64,000 bases of DNA from Caenorhabditis elegans (Eukaryota > Nematoda > Chromadorea > Rhabditida > Rhabditidae): NCBI RefSeq assembly GCF_000002985.6, contig NC_003283.11:17547501-17611500 (forward strand), in the 5' to 3' direction. A program made the translations under genes and the position numbers. How positions within the stretch are numbered: position 1 is the first letter of the stretch; each line of letters begins with the position of its first letter. Under the pieces are notes generated by a model. The model searched no databases, was not told where the DNA came from, and saw only the letters and a list, made by a program, of their open reading frames with translations. Of this stretch, positions 33,357 through 44,886 are shown piece by piece.

Positions 33357-33642
33357 CTACTCGGCAAATCTCTCGTCCTGGAGCGCGGACGGGGCGCGAC
33401 GAGATCACGGGTTCGCGCTCCAGTCACCCATTTTTTCGCGCTCCTTACGAGCCACATCCGCGCTTCAATCGCGTTTGCTCCGCGCGCATTCCGAAGTTGA
33501 AAAATTCTTGCGAAATTATATGGAACGCGATCAGAGCGCCAACGTGGCGCGGAAGGAGCGCGAAAAAACGTGTGACTGGAGCGCGAACCCGTAATCTAGT
33601 CGCGCCCCGTCCGCGCTCCAGGAGGAGCGATTTGCCGAGTAG
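33357..33642. mobile_element. GC-rich palindromic MITE nested in the inverted-repeat block
   Basis: Ends CTACTCGGCAAATC and its complement; the inner arms contain CTGGAGCGCGGACGGGGCGC in both orientations. The mirror copy lies at about 36674-36959. Confidence 0.8.
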
Positions 33643-33966
33643 GGCTGTTAAGCAGGACCAACAAGAATGTCTTTTATTCTGCTACCGTCCTCATGATTTT
33701 GAAAAGGATGAAGCTGTGCTCTTGCCCTCACTCACAAAAAACTGAAAAAATATCGATTCCCGTCTTTCCAATTTAGACAATTTTTTCAAAATTTTTATTC
33801 GGGTCCTAACAACATACATTTTGAGTTTATTGAACTTATCCGTAATGGGGCTATTCAAGTAGCGTCGTGAAATTAAAAAAGTGTATTTCAATACACAGTT
33901 TGCCTTATTCAAGTAACTTCAAAAATATGTATTCCAATACAGTTTGCGACGTAATATCGCGACATT

Positions 33967-34118
33967 TTTTCACACGGTAACAAGTGAGAGACGCAGAGAC
34001 GTGTCCCCGCAGGGTGGTAAATAAGTTTCATTTCTTATGTTGTAAGTGCGGCGGGTGGGCGGAGAATCCTGCGAGGGCACATGTCTCTGCGTCTCTCATT
34101 TTTTACCGTGTGAAAAAA
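33967..34118. mobile_element. Small MITE with GAGAGACGCAGAGAC ends
   Basis: TTTTTTCACACGGTAACAAG at the left and its near-complement at the right enclose a non-palindromic core with GCGGCGGGTGGGCGGAG. The mirror copy is at about 36198-36349. Confidence 0.75.
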
Positions 34119-34414
34119 TGTCGAGAAATGTCGCGAAATTACGTCACAAACTGTATTGAAATAAACGTTTTAATTTCAAGACACTACTTGAATAAATATG
34201 TTCAGATAATTATTCTTGAACAGTATTATAAACACCCACTTTTGAGCAATAAATCGCTAAATAAAAATCTTAAAATCGTGCAACTTTTACTCAATAACGC
34301 CAATCAATTAAACTTGATGGCTCTGTGAAGAACTGGTATTTTTCATTGATGATAGAGTACGGGTGCACACCAGAGCTGGAACAAACATGTATTTTCAGTA
34401 TGAAAAACTAAAAT

Positions 34415-34680
34415 GTAGGGCTCCCATGAGGTCGCCGCAAAGGCGCCTTCGCCGGCCTCAGCGGTCGCCGCGCCGGCCTCACGGCGTCACTCTCGCCTTT
34501 CACTGAATTACGCATAAACTTTTATTTTCATCTCTTATATTTGTTTCTAAATTTTCAACGAATTATTGAAAATTTAAATTTCACGTCAAATTCATTGAAA
34601 GCGGCGAACGGCAAAGGCGAAGGCCGGCCGGCGTGAGGCGAACATTTTGCGCCTCACTCATTGTCAGCTGAGAGCCCTAC
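34415..34680. mobile_element. Element with GTAGGGCTC ends, complete only in the left arm
   Basis: Bounded by GTAGGGCTCCCATGAG and CTGAGAGCCCTAC. In the right arm the matching sequence breaks off at 35706, inside the element. Confidence 0.7.
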
Positions 34681-34839
34681 TAAAATGATAATGTTCGTTT
34701 TAAACACGAAAACGAAGACAAAAATGTCACCGTTGAGAACTTATAAATTAAACATGGTTTTTAGACTCAATTCATGGTCCAATTATCTGTCATGAGCTGC
34801 GTTTAACATGCTATAAAAAAAAAATTTTGTCGGCTAACC

Positions 34840-35552
34840 TTAAAGGTGGCGTAGCGCCAGTGGGGAAATTGCTTTAAAAGATGCCTATGGTACCACAATG
34901 ACCAAATATCATAGTAAAAAAATTCAAAAAAAATTTCTAAATTTTATATGATTTTTTGAAAATTGCAAAAATCTCAGTTTGCGTCGAATTCCAATTTGAA
35001 TTACCGCCATTTGGATTTGTTCGATGGAGCGCGCTTGCACGTTTTTAATATTTTTTTTTTGTTATTTTCCACCGATTTTTCATGTTTTCAGTGTATTTTT
35101 GCTTGAAAATTGAAGGAAAAACCAAGATAAATGCACATAATTGATGAAAAAGCTACTTTACAAGCGTAAATCTAGGAAATCAATAATTTCTGGTTCGATG
35201 TCGTTTAAAAACGTTAGTTCTTATTTTTCAGACTGTGTCGTTCTTTTTCATCAATTATGTGCATTTATCTTGGTTTTTCCTTCAATTTTCAAGCAAAAAT
35301 ACAGTGAAAACATGACAAATCGGTGGAAAATAACAAAAAATAAAATAAATAAATTTAAAAAATTGCAAGCGCGCTCCATCGAACAAATCCAAATGGCGGT
35401 AATTCAAATTGGAATTCGACGCAAACTGAGATTTTTGGAATTTTCAAAAAATCATATAAAATTTAGAAAGTTTTTTTGGATTTTTTTATTGTGATATTTG
35501 GTCATAGCCATCTTTTAAAGCAATTTCCCCACTAGCGCTACTCCACCTTTAA
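34840..35552. mobile_element. TTAA-flanked palindromic MITE, copy 3 (713 bp)
   Basis: Starts TTAAAGGTGGCGTAGCGCCA and ends GCGCTACTCCACCTTTAA. The arms are long, with an inner inverted repeat around ATTTTTGCTTGAAAATTGAAGG. It lies at the centre of the 3.78 kb inverted-repeat block. Confidence 0.85.
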
Positions 35553-37048
35553 AATTTGCAAAAATTGGCTGATACCGTTTTACTACAAGATTTCTTTCAC
35601 TACGGAATTTCTTTTACTACAAGTTGCGCATTCAGATCTTTTACTACATACAATTTGTAAAAGATAAGGTAGTGAAAGAGTATTTGCCGTAGTAAAATAT
35701 CTATGCGTTCGCCGCTTTCAATGAATTTGACGTGAAATTTAAATTTTCAATAATTCGTTGAAAATTTAGAAACAAATATAAGAGATGAAAATAAAAGTTT
35801 ATGCGTAATTCAGTGAAAGGCGAGAGTGACGCCGTGAGGCCGGCGCGGCGACCGCTGAGGCCGGCGAAGGCGCCTTTGCGGCGACCTCATGGGAGCCCTA
35901 CATTTTAGTTTTTCATACTGAAAATACATGTTTGTTCCAGCTCTGGTGTGCACCCGTACTCTATCATCAATGAAAAATACCAGTTCTTCACAGAGCCATC
36001 AAGTTTAATTGATTGGCGTTATTGAGTAAAAGTTGCACGATTTTAAGATTTTTATTTAGCGATTTATTGCTCAAAAGTGGGTGTTTATAATACTGTTCAA
36101 GAATAATTATCTGAACATATTTATTCAAGTAGTGTCTTGAAATTAAAACGTTTATTTCAATACAGTTTGTGACGTAATTTCGCGACATTTCTCGACATTT
36201 TTTCACACGGTAAAAAATGAGAGACGCAGAGACATGTGCCCTCGCAGGATTCTCCGCCCACCCGCCGCACTTACAACATAAGAAATGAAACTTATTTACC
36301 ACCCTGCGGGGACACGTCTCTGCGTCTCTCACTTGTTACCGTGTGAAAAAATGTCGCGATATTACGTCGCAAACTGTATTGGAATACATATTTTTGAAGT
36401 TACTTGAATAAGGCAAACTGTGTATTGAAATACACTTTTTTAATTTCACGACGCTACTTGAATAGCCCCATTACGGATAAGTTCAATAAACTCAAAATGT
36501 ATGTTGTTAGGACCCGAATAAAAATTTTGAAAAAATTGTCTAAATTGGAAAGACGGGAATCGATATTTTTTCAGTTTTTTGTGAGTGAGGGCAAGAGCAC
36601 AGCTTCATCCTTTTCAAAATCATGAGGACGGTAGCAGAATAAAAGACATTCTTGTTGGTCCTGCTTAACAGCCCTACTCGGCAAATCGCTCCTCCTGGAG
36701 CGCGGACGGGGCGCGACTAGATTACGGGTTCGCGCTCCAGTCACACGTTTTTTCGCGCTCCTTCCGCGCCACGTTGGCGCTCTGATCGCGTTCCATATAA
36801 TTTCGCAAGAATTTTTCAACTTCGGAATGCGCGCGGAGCAAACGCGATTGAAGCGCGGATGTGGCTCGTAAGGAGCGCGAAAAAATGGGTGACTGGAGCG
36901 CGAACCCGTGATCTCGTCGCGCCCCGTCCGCGCTCCAGGACGAGAGATTTGCCGAGTAGTTAAGCCTTCCACAAAGGCGCTACTCGCTTTGGCCCGTCCC
37001 ACGCCACGCCCCCACTCCCGCCCCTCATACTATCGAATTTTCCCTTCC

Positions 37049-37369
37049 ACACAACTATAGTGAAGCGCGGTCCCGCGCAACGTCGACCGCAGTGCGCAGA
37101 GTGTGATAGAGCGGGTGCACAGAGTGTGCGAGAATAGAGCGGTATACACTGTTCACGTTTCGCCTTTGTGGAAGACTTCGCCCTATATTATAGTATGTCG
37201 TCATGATCGTCGCTGACACAGATTGAGATTGTGACGTCGAATTCTAAACAGTTACAATTTCTGTGTTTTTTTTTTTCAGCTCAAAATTTCAGATGAAAAA
37301 TAAAAAACTAGATACTGGCTTCAAATTTTTTTTTTGTTGGGTTAACATATATAAATTCGGAAGTTTCAG
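37049..37369. other. Junction region between the inverted-repeat block and an FTH gene
   Basis: Holds CGCCTTTGTGGAAGACTTCG, similar to GCGCCTTTGTGGAAGGCTT within the left arm, but not the missing 3' LTR. No F-box exon is visible, although the next gene needs one. Confidence 0.55.
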
Positions 37370-38376
37370 CTTATCAATTCGGAAAGTATGCAAGAGCCTT
37401 CGAAGCTTTGTCGACACCAAATATTTTGAGTTTTCCAACATGGATCTTTGCATAGCGATTGATGGTGATAATTGTTACCTAAAAATAAAAACTCCCGATG
37501 AGAATAGAACTCTCGGATACAAAAAAAATGAAATTGGGTGTAGCTTTTGGGCAGATCCACCAATAGCTTATAATTCTGATTATATTCAAACTTGGACGAT
37601 CATAGGCGATACACCTCTGAACGTGTGCATGAGTGATCTGGGGTCTATCTTGAAACATCATAAAGCCCCAATCGACTTTTTCAAGTTCGGACTGCGTGCT
37701 ATCGATGACGTTGTTATTCTCACAGAAATTATCAGAGAAACGCTTATGCCTGAAGAAACGCGGTTAAAAGTGAACACAGTACGTTTGGTCGGAATTGATA
37801 TGAAGATGATGACCAGAATACTGTCGTATTTGGATGAAAAAATGCTAAATGCAATTAACCTGGTGTATGATGCAGAAAGCAGAAATGAAAGAGAAGAACT
37901 TGACACTGGTCGAATGGTGAAGCTGGCACAATGGAAAAACGCCAAAATACTTAGTGTTGAAAAATGTGCTGTGTCGTTTCCAATTGAAAGTATTGGACAT
38001 TTTTACAAAGTAAAACTTTGTTTCCGTCAAATTACCATCCAAGATTTACTTTATCTGAAGGAGGTAAGCATAATAGAAGTAGTTCAGGGTGACCTATTGA
38101 AACTTTCAGATTTTTATCAATTCATGTGTCCCTCGAAAATTCAAAATTCAAAGTAGATCGTTTGATGCAGAAAATTTGGATGAAACTTTTGGCCTCCCTT
38201 TCGTGACCGAAAATAATGTGCAGCGTAAAATGTGGGTATTCAGAGTGCTAGTGAACAGGCGGAGAGTAGTTCAACTAGACTATTTGGAGCGTATAGCAGG
38301 TGCGAGGGAGATAACTTGTTTCAAATTTACACATTCCGAAGTGCCACCAGAACTAATTGATGAAATCCCTTGGTAG
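37370..38376 (+). CDS. F-box/FTH-type gene, 5' exon not found
   Basis: Exons 37370-38063 and 38110-38376 join in phase. The first begins inside the F-box C-terminal half (LSIRKVCKSLRSFVD) after a TTTCAG and needs two bases from an upstream exon. The FTH domain follows, with LMPEETRLKVNTVRL and a second part (YLERIAGAREITCFKF) ending at TAG. The family role would be an SCF adaptor. No exon for the first half of the F-box lies between here and the inverted-repeat block, so the 5' end may have been removed by the insertions. The closest relative in the window is the minus-strand gene 46924-47944. Confidence 0.72.
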
Positions 38377-39351
38377 TTGCATACACTTTTATTGTGATTC
38401 AAAATATTTTCTGTATCATAACATGTAATGTAAAAATGTGTGAATAAAAATTGAATCTGTTTCATTAGATCCTCTACTTTTCCCTGCAATTTTACAGTGC
38501 GGGGTTATAGACGTGCTCACATTAAACTTGATGATGTCGTAAAAATTTTATTTTGAAAGTGCTTTGAAAAAAAAGTATTGATATTTCTTGGGCACATCTT
38601 GGCTACTCCATTTTTTTGACAAAAACATTTTCAAATATCCCCGGCGATGTTCTTTTTTGATTTTTTGTCAAGTCTGATATTTCAAACAAAAAAGTTAGTG
38701 GTAGTGAAATGACTGAAAAGCTGGGAAACTGAAAGTAATGTTGCAACCAGGTTTGTGATTGACGTGTTTAGTCTTCCAGGTATTTGCAAATACATAGATA
38801 CCAGTATATTCAATTGAACTTTTAATGTGCGCGGAGTTTTCTTTGATGGGAGAATTTTTTTAAGTGTAAATACAAATACATGTTCATTAAAATATGTAGT
38901 TTATGCCTAGGTTCACGTGAGAATTTTAGGTACTTATGTATTATTTCCCCTCATTTTGAAAAAATACATTTTTAAATATAAACGTGTGGAGTTTTTGTAT
39001 TTTAAGGCTTTGGAAATAATCATTTCTAAGCCTAAAGAAGGAAAATGGACATCACGTTTAATTAAAATGGATAATATTAAAATGAGGGGAAATAATACAC
39101 AAGTACCGAATTTTATTTGAATTTCTATTAAACATCCTAACCAAAAATTCAAAAAATAAATATTCTCCGTGACATTAAACTTTGTATTTTCCCCCTCACG
39201 TTATCTAACGTTCAATCTCATCCTCCTCACTCATTCTCATTTTTTTCCACGAGTTTTTGCTGACAATTCATATTTCTTCTGGACCAGAATAACAATAATT
39301 GTGAGTTTTTGTTCCTACAACTTTCAGATTTTAATTTTGAATTTTCAGAGG
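38377..39351. other. Intergenic region with an inverted repeat partner near 44.7-44.86 kb
   Basis: About 38735-38850 (GTTGCAACCAGGTTTGTG ... TTAATGTGCGCGGAG) is present in inverted form at about 44740-44860, on the other side of the WSN gene. No exon is seen. Confidence 0.6.
38930..39106. mobile_element. Palindromic MITE with GTACTTATGTATTATTTCCC ends
   Basis: A 177 bp unit whose right end GGGGAAATAATACACAAGTAC mirrors the left end with minor changes. Non-coding. Confidence 0.8.
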
Positions 39352-42300
39352 ATGCTTTTGTTGAGAGCATGGTTATTTTCGATTCTTGTATTCGGAATAT
39401 GTTCGACAGCAACTAAACAAGTTTCGAAAATTGAGAGACAGTCGGGTTGGTGATTTGATTAAAAGCTGCCGTTTTTTTCTGATTGTGGCGATTTTCTAGG
39501 ATTTGCTTATAATTTGCTGCAGGAAATTAGTGTATTGAAACTGGTTTAGAAAAAATTTTCGGCGGCGCTGCTGTAAACCCACAGGGTTCCTTCTTCATTG
39601 CATTTCTCGCGCTCCATTGATAGTTGCCTGTTGGAGAACGCGTGGGAAAGTCGTGTACTTTACAGGGACACGAAGATTTAGTTTTACAACTAAAACCGAG
39701 CCGCAACGCGACACGCAACGCGACACGCAACGCGGCACCCAACGCGGCACGCAACGCGACACGCAACGCGACACGCGACACGCAACGCGACACGCAACGC
39801 GACACGCAACGCGACACGCAACGCGACACGCAACGCGACACGCAACGCGACACGCAACACGACGTAAAAGCCCATTATCAAATTCTTACTTTAATTTTTC
39901 TATTTTCAGCATACTCGGCTCTCCAGCAAACAGTCGAAAACTTCTCATCCCTTTCACGTCTTGTCAATGCAATTTCCCTCCAACAAGCACTGCTCGATGG
40001 ATCTGCAAAGCCGAATGACGTCATCGCTGAGCTTCTTGATATCGAGTCCGGAGACGCTGTTGCAAAATTGATTGGAACTGAGATTGACGCGAGCAAGATC
40101 AGAGGAAATCTCGATAAGACTTATGAGCACGTGAGCAAACTTAAGGATAATCCTGTGAAAGATTCATCAAAAGTTCGGGAAGCGATTCTTAATTTAGAGT
40201 TCATGAAAACTCGAGTTGATGATTTAGAGAAGGTGGTCGACGTTCCGGATTTAACCACGAAGGCAAAATATTATGTTTCTTCAATTTCTGGAAATGTGGA
40301 TTTTCTCAAAATTGGAACATTCAAAAATGTGTTGAATAATTTGAACTCTCTGAAAAACAATACTCTTGATTCGAAAAATGCTAGAGCAAGTGCAGGGGCC
40401 ATAACTGCTTTTGATCAATTATCCATTGATTTATCATCATTTCAAAATGAATTTTCGGATATTACAAATCATGAGTCAAATCTGAAGAATTTTTATGCTC
40501 AAAAAGATTTCTATAAAGTTTTTGATCCTATTTTTGCTAAAAGCCAAGAAGGGAAAAAGTATGAGAGTTCTTTCGAGGCATTAACTAATCTTCAGTCAAC
40601 TTTGAAAGCCGTTCAAAAAGATTCAAAAGTTTTAATACCAATTATGAAGGAGCATAATACATATCTCAATACTGCCCAGTCAATTGAAAAACTTGTTCTT
40701 TTCTTAGGTACTCTGGCTAATGAGAGAAAAACTTCAAAGTTATATTCCTTGGGATTTCCTCATGGAGTTAGTGATATTCTGCAGATTCAAGAGAATTTGA
40801 AAAGTGAATGGCTTAAGAATACATTAGCTGAAGGTGGCGATATGTCCAAACTTTCAACATCGTTGGATTTTGTTGCAAAAATTGGTGAATTGGCTAAGGG
40901 TTACGTCGAAAATTGGAAAAAGCTTCAAAGTCTTTCAGACCCTTCCACAAAAGTAGCTAATTTTAGTATGCTGTTTAAAAGTATATCGTCAGCTGGAAAA
41001 ATCCTTGCCGGTAATACTGACGTAGGAAACTCGATTGACACGCTCACCAAAAGCGTTAAGGATTTAAAGCCTATCAAAGGATCTCCCATGTTCAGTGATT
41101 TTGAGAAAATTTACAACAATGTGAAAGAAGTGGGTGATGGAGCGGCTTTCGTTGAGAAAACATATAAAAGTGTATTATCCGGTGAGCACAAGGATGTAGT
41201 ATCAATTGTCCAGTCTTTGAGATCAGCATTATCAGGTGCTCAAGCCCTTACAGTTGCGGATGAAATTTTTGAAAGGGTTAAGAAGGTTAGAGAAATTAAA
41301 GATTTTGACAAGCTCCTATCTTTTATCAATGCATCAATGCAGTTGTTAGCAAGATAAAACCAGAGTTCTCCGCTCGATTAACCGAAATCTCAAAGACCAC
41401 TTACAACTGGGATTCTATTGCTTCTGTTCATAATAGTCTGTCTGACACAGGATTGGTAGATGCATTGAAAAGTTTGAAAAGTGCGAATCCTGATGCAAGC
41501 AAAATTGAGAAAATGCTGGAGTTTGGACTGAATGTTCGGGAAATCAAGAAAGACGAAGTTCAGAGTGTGAAGGGTATAGTGGAATCGACTGAAAAGTTGA
41601 AAACAAGTCTGACAGCCATGAAAGAAGCGATGGATCGTAAAGGTGCAACATCAAAATCTAAGAGAGCAGTAGCTTTAAAAAAAATGGAAAACTCTCAGTC
41701 TTTGATGAAAGAGTTTGCAACTGGAATAAATGCTCTGAGGAAGTTGTCTGATGTATTGGCTAAACAAGTTGTGGTGTCAACTGCTGCAGATTCACCAAAT
41801 GAAGTTAACAATCTGATAGCTGGTTTACCGGAAATGCAGTCATCCTGGATCCAGGAAAATCGAGACGGAATGAAAAAGTTGTTGGATGATTTGACGAAGC
41901 TGGATAAGTATGCAAAGGACCACAGCAGTGATAAGGATCTCATTAAATATGGATCAATACTCTCGAAGGCTTCTGAGATAACAGGAGTTCCCATTGATAC
42001 TTCGCTCATCGGAAAATCAGTTGTTCCAGCTCTTCAAGCATCTCAGAATTCTAAGATAAAAGGAGCAACACCTACATTCACAGAGCTGAGCCAGCTGGAA
42101 CTTGACTATTCCAAACACAGTGTCAGTATCAAGGCAGCTTTCTTGAGTTTGGTGCCAATCCGCAAGTACTTTGATGATGTCTTCGGAATTCAGAGGGATC
42201 CCTCAGGAGCAGTTGGTGCTCATAGTAACGGAATGTGAGTCTCTGTGGTGATATATTTGTTCCAATATTTAATAAATTTCAGCTCGTTGAAAACCTTGAT

Positions 42301-44475
42301 GCTCATTTGTGGAGGTGCCCTTGGTGCCATTCTGATTGTAGTGGCTGGTGTGCTCCTTTTCTTGAAAATCCGCAAGTATAGACGTAAGTTAGCACTGTTT
42401 CAGCAAAAAGTATGTTCTTTTGTTTTTTAGAGTACTCAAAGCTTCTTCATGATCCAGAATATTGGGTGCTTCTATCTTATACCAGGGAGACTGAGCCAGT
42501 AGATTTCGGAAGTGGTACCTGTATTCCAGCCTACATTCATATTCTGAGAAACAACTATGGTGCATTCAAAAAGTGTCTGAAGAACGGAGCATATGTGAAT
42601 GCAAAAGGTAATCCTGAATAATGTTGAGACTAATTAAATATTCAATTTTTCAGTCCAAAGTCACAAGCAATCAAATACAATGCTTCATGAGTGTGTAGCC
42701 CAAGGAAAGACAAAATACATTGAGACATTGATCAAGTACGGTGCAACTACTAAAATATTGAACCATGAAGGGGAAACACCGTATGACATAGCAAAGAGGA
42801 TGAAGAAGACGAAATGTTTGAAGATATTCAAGAAGTATGAGGGCAAATCGTATAGAATTGTGCTCCCCGAGCCAGTGTCGAAGCATGACTATTTGATTGA
42901 AGTGGAGAAGGCGATTCCAGCCGAAGAGCATTACAATGCAGATTTCTTTCGAAAGTTTCCGCAATACGTGAGTTGGCTGGAGATGTAGATAGCCAAATAC
43001 ACTCAAAATAATAAAACTGCGTGGCGTACACTGCAGAAAACCTAATATTTAGGCCCCGCCTTTTTCTCGTCCACTCACGGAGAAAAGGCAAAAATTTGGA
43101 CCCCAACCAATATCAGGCCGCCGACATCTCACGGGCTCCGCGCGCCGCTATGTTTAACTCGCAGCGGGCGGAGACAGTTCGCCACGCCCACAGCTAGTTA
43201 AACGCATCGGCGCGCGGAACCCGCGAGATGTCCGCGGCCTGATAGTGGTTGGGGTCCAAATTTGTTCCTTTTCTCCGTGAGTGGACGAGAAAAAGGCGGG
43301 GCCTAAATATTAGGTTTTCTGCAGTGTACGCCACGCAGTTTTATTATTTTGGGTGTAGTTATTTAAATTTTAGGTACTTCCCGATAAAAAGAGGCCGACT
43401 CATTATGTGGCGAAGACTGATGAGAACAATGTTTTGCACGTCCGGGAATACCATCTTCAACATATCTTCAAGTACGGTTGGGGCTGATCTCATTACATAT
43501 GATCAAGTTGGACAAGTAGGCTTAGGCTTAGGCTCAGGCATAGGCCTAGGCCTAGACTTAGACTCAGGCTCACGCTTATGCACGGCTTATTCTATTAGAT
43601 TCTGCTACTTCGGTGGCTTTATGCAAGCGTCTGCGCCTGTCTTTATCAGCTGTGTAGGTTTTTTTATGTGGTGACTAGATCGCGTGTACTTTGTCCTAGA
43701 AAGGTATTTTTCAATTCAAATGTCAGAAAAAGTGGCTAGATCGGTTCAGATCTTGGTCGTACTGATTTATACCAACGTTTTCAGCGCTTCCATGATCATG
43801 GGACATCGTTGGCTCAAGGCATGTATCGATAAGTCTTCTACTATCACTGACAATATGAAGTTCCGTGTCACCAAGATGCTCTTCCAAGGCAAAGAGTATA
43901 AAGCTCTGATTGAGATCAAAAATTTCATCAATCGAATGAATGTTCCGTACCTTATGAATTCGGGTGTTTCGTATAACGAGTTTGTCATCAAGCCGGAATG
44001 TAAGTTTGCACATATTTCCTAATGTCTAACTATTCATATGTTTTCAGGGGCCACGCTGCGCATTGTTTGTTCTCAACTTGGAGTTTACGATGGAACAGGA
44101 GACTTTCCGGCAACAAATCCAAAGGAAGGACCGTCATATCATCGTGAGGAAAAACCGAAAAACATTTTCTTGTACCGTCCGCGGAGTTGGGATCAGGTCC
44201 GATTGAACTTCAAGCAAGTGTGGCTCGAGAATCCGAAATTTTTCTTCATGAGCACGGACAAGTTTACCCATTTCCTGCTCGGTTTCAAGATCACTACGGA
44301 GAATGTTTTGAAATATGAAAAGTATGGTAAAAACAGATCTGCACTCAAAAACAAGAAGACGCTTACGAAGGAAGATGAGAGTACTTCAAGTCAACCCGAG
44401 TTGAGCAACACTGCTGGCTCTCAAGTTAATACACTGACCGTGACTGGATCTGCCGCAACGCCGCCGACCAAATAG
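39352..44475 (+). CDS. Signal peptide - WSN domain - transmembrane - ankyrin protein, frameshifted by an 8 bp duplication
   Basis: Exons: 39352-39445, 39910-42234, 42283-42383, 42431-42607, 42654-42967, 43374-43476, 43727-43999 and 44048-44475. Exon 1 is a signal peptide (MLLLRAWLFSILVFGICSTA). Exon 2 starts with a WSN-domain match (SLSRLVNAISLQQALLDGS) and continues as a long helical, Lys-rich ectodomain. Exon 3 is a transmembrane helix (CGGALGAILIVVAGVLLFL). Exons 4-5 hold ankyrin-like repeats (NAKG ... TMLHECVAQGKTKYIETLI), and a conserved-looking cytoplasmic region follows. This predicts a type I membrane protein of unknown function. ATCAATGC at 41325-41332 is directly repeated at 41333-41340. 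It shifts the frame and creates a stop at 41355-41357, and the exon-2 phase is correct only without one copy. Hence it is a recent null allele, or an assembly error. Confidence 0.78.
39706..39867. repeat. 12 bp microsatellite in the WSN gene first intron
   Basis: About 13 units of GCAACGCGACAC with a few GCGGCACC variants. It creates long artefactual Arg/Asn/Thr frames on both strands, and real splice sites flank it (39446 and 39909). Confidence 0.9.
43005..43350. mobile_element. 346 bp palindromic MITE in WSN gene intron 5
   Basis: Left end AAAATAATAAAACTGCGTGG and right end CCACGCAGTTTTATTATTTT are inverted copies; the arms run about 105 bp through CCCCGCCTTTTTCTCGTCC. The centre has a second inverted pair (ATCTCACGGGCTCCGCGCG / CGCGCGGAACCCGCGAGAT). 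Confidence 0.88.
43517..43580. repeat. Short TTAGGC-like array in an intron
   Basis: GTAGGCTTAGGCTTAGGCTC followed by GCCTAGG and GACTCAGGCT variants; another intronic telomere-like tract. Confidence 0.7.
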
Positions 44476-44886
44476 AAGAATACTGAAGCCCCATATAGTA
44501 GATGAGAGAAGGAAATAATAATGATATAATGTGTGATGGTTTAAAGGTTTTGATTAAATGAATTTTTGATAGAAATCCAATTTTACTTAATTTTTTTCAC
44601 ACCTTGAAGAGCGGCAGCCGACGTTGTAACGATTGTTTGTAGGCTGAAAATATGTTCACAAGAAGTGCGAAGCTTTATTCTAAAATTGTTTATTTTGTTT
44701 ACATGCCATATATTTTTTAAAGCTTTTCCGATCAAACATAACTCCGCGCACATTAAAAGTTAATCAAATTGAATTTACTAGTATCTACGTATGTATTTGC
44801 AAATACTTGGAAGACTACACACGTCAAGCACACACCTGGTTGCAACATTACTTAATTTTTTCAGTTTTTCAGTTTATGACTTCCAG
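44476..44886. other. Intergenic region between WSN and srz genes
   Basis: Contains the inverted partner of 38735-38850 (at about 44740-44860) and a GCAGCCGACG fragment near 44603. No exon is seen. Confidence 0.6.

Larger units (their letters stand above)
33268..37048. mobile_element. 3.78 kb inverted-repeat block with 1343 bp collinear arms
   Basis: Left arm 33268-34610 and right arm 35706-37048 are reverse complements with exactly matching lengths, and the frames read from each arm give identical peptides. The spacer 34611-35705 holds a TTAA MITE. The arms begin GGAAGGGAAAATTCGATAGT and contain several smaller palindromic elements. There is no gene. The arm edge lies inside a nested element (34415-34680), so the inversion copied pre-existing sequence. 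Confidence 0.9.

Noticed and set aside
33314-37002. 143-, 114- and 73-codon frames appearing twice
   Set aside because: They are mirror images from the two arms of the inverted repeat and lie across nested MITEs; no family resemblance.
39527-40018. Arg/Asn/Thr-repeat frames and a continuous 577-codon frame starting at 39624
   Set aside because: The repeat part is a 12 bp microsatellite in an intron. The true start is the signal-peptide exon at 39352, joined in phase at 39910.
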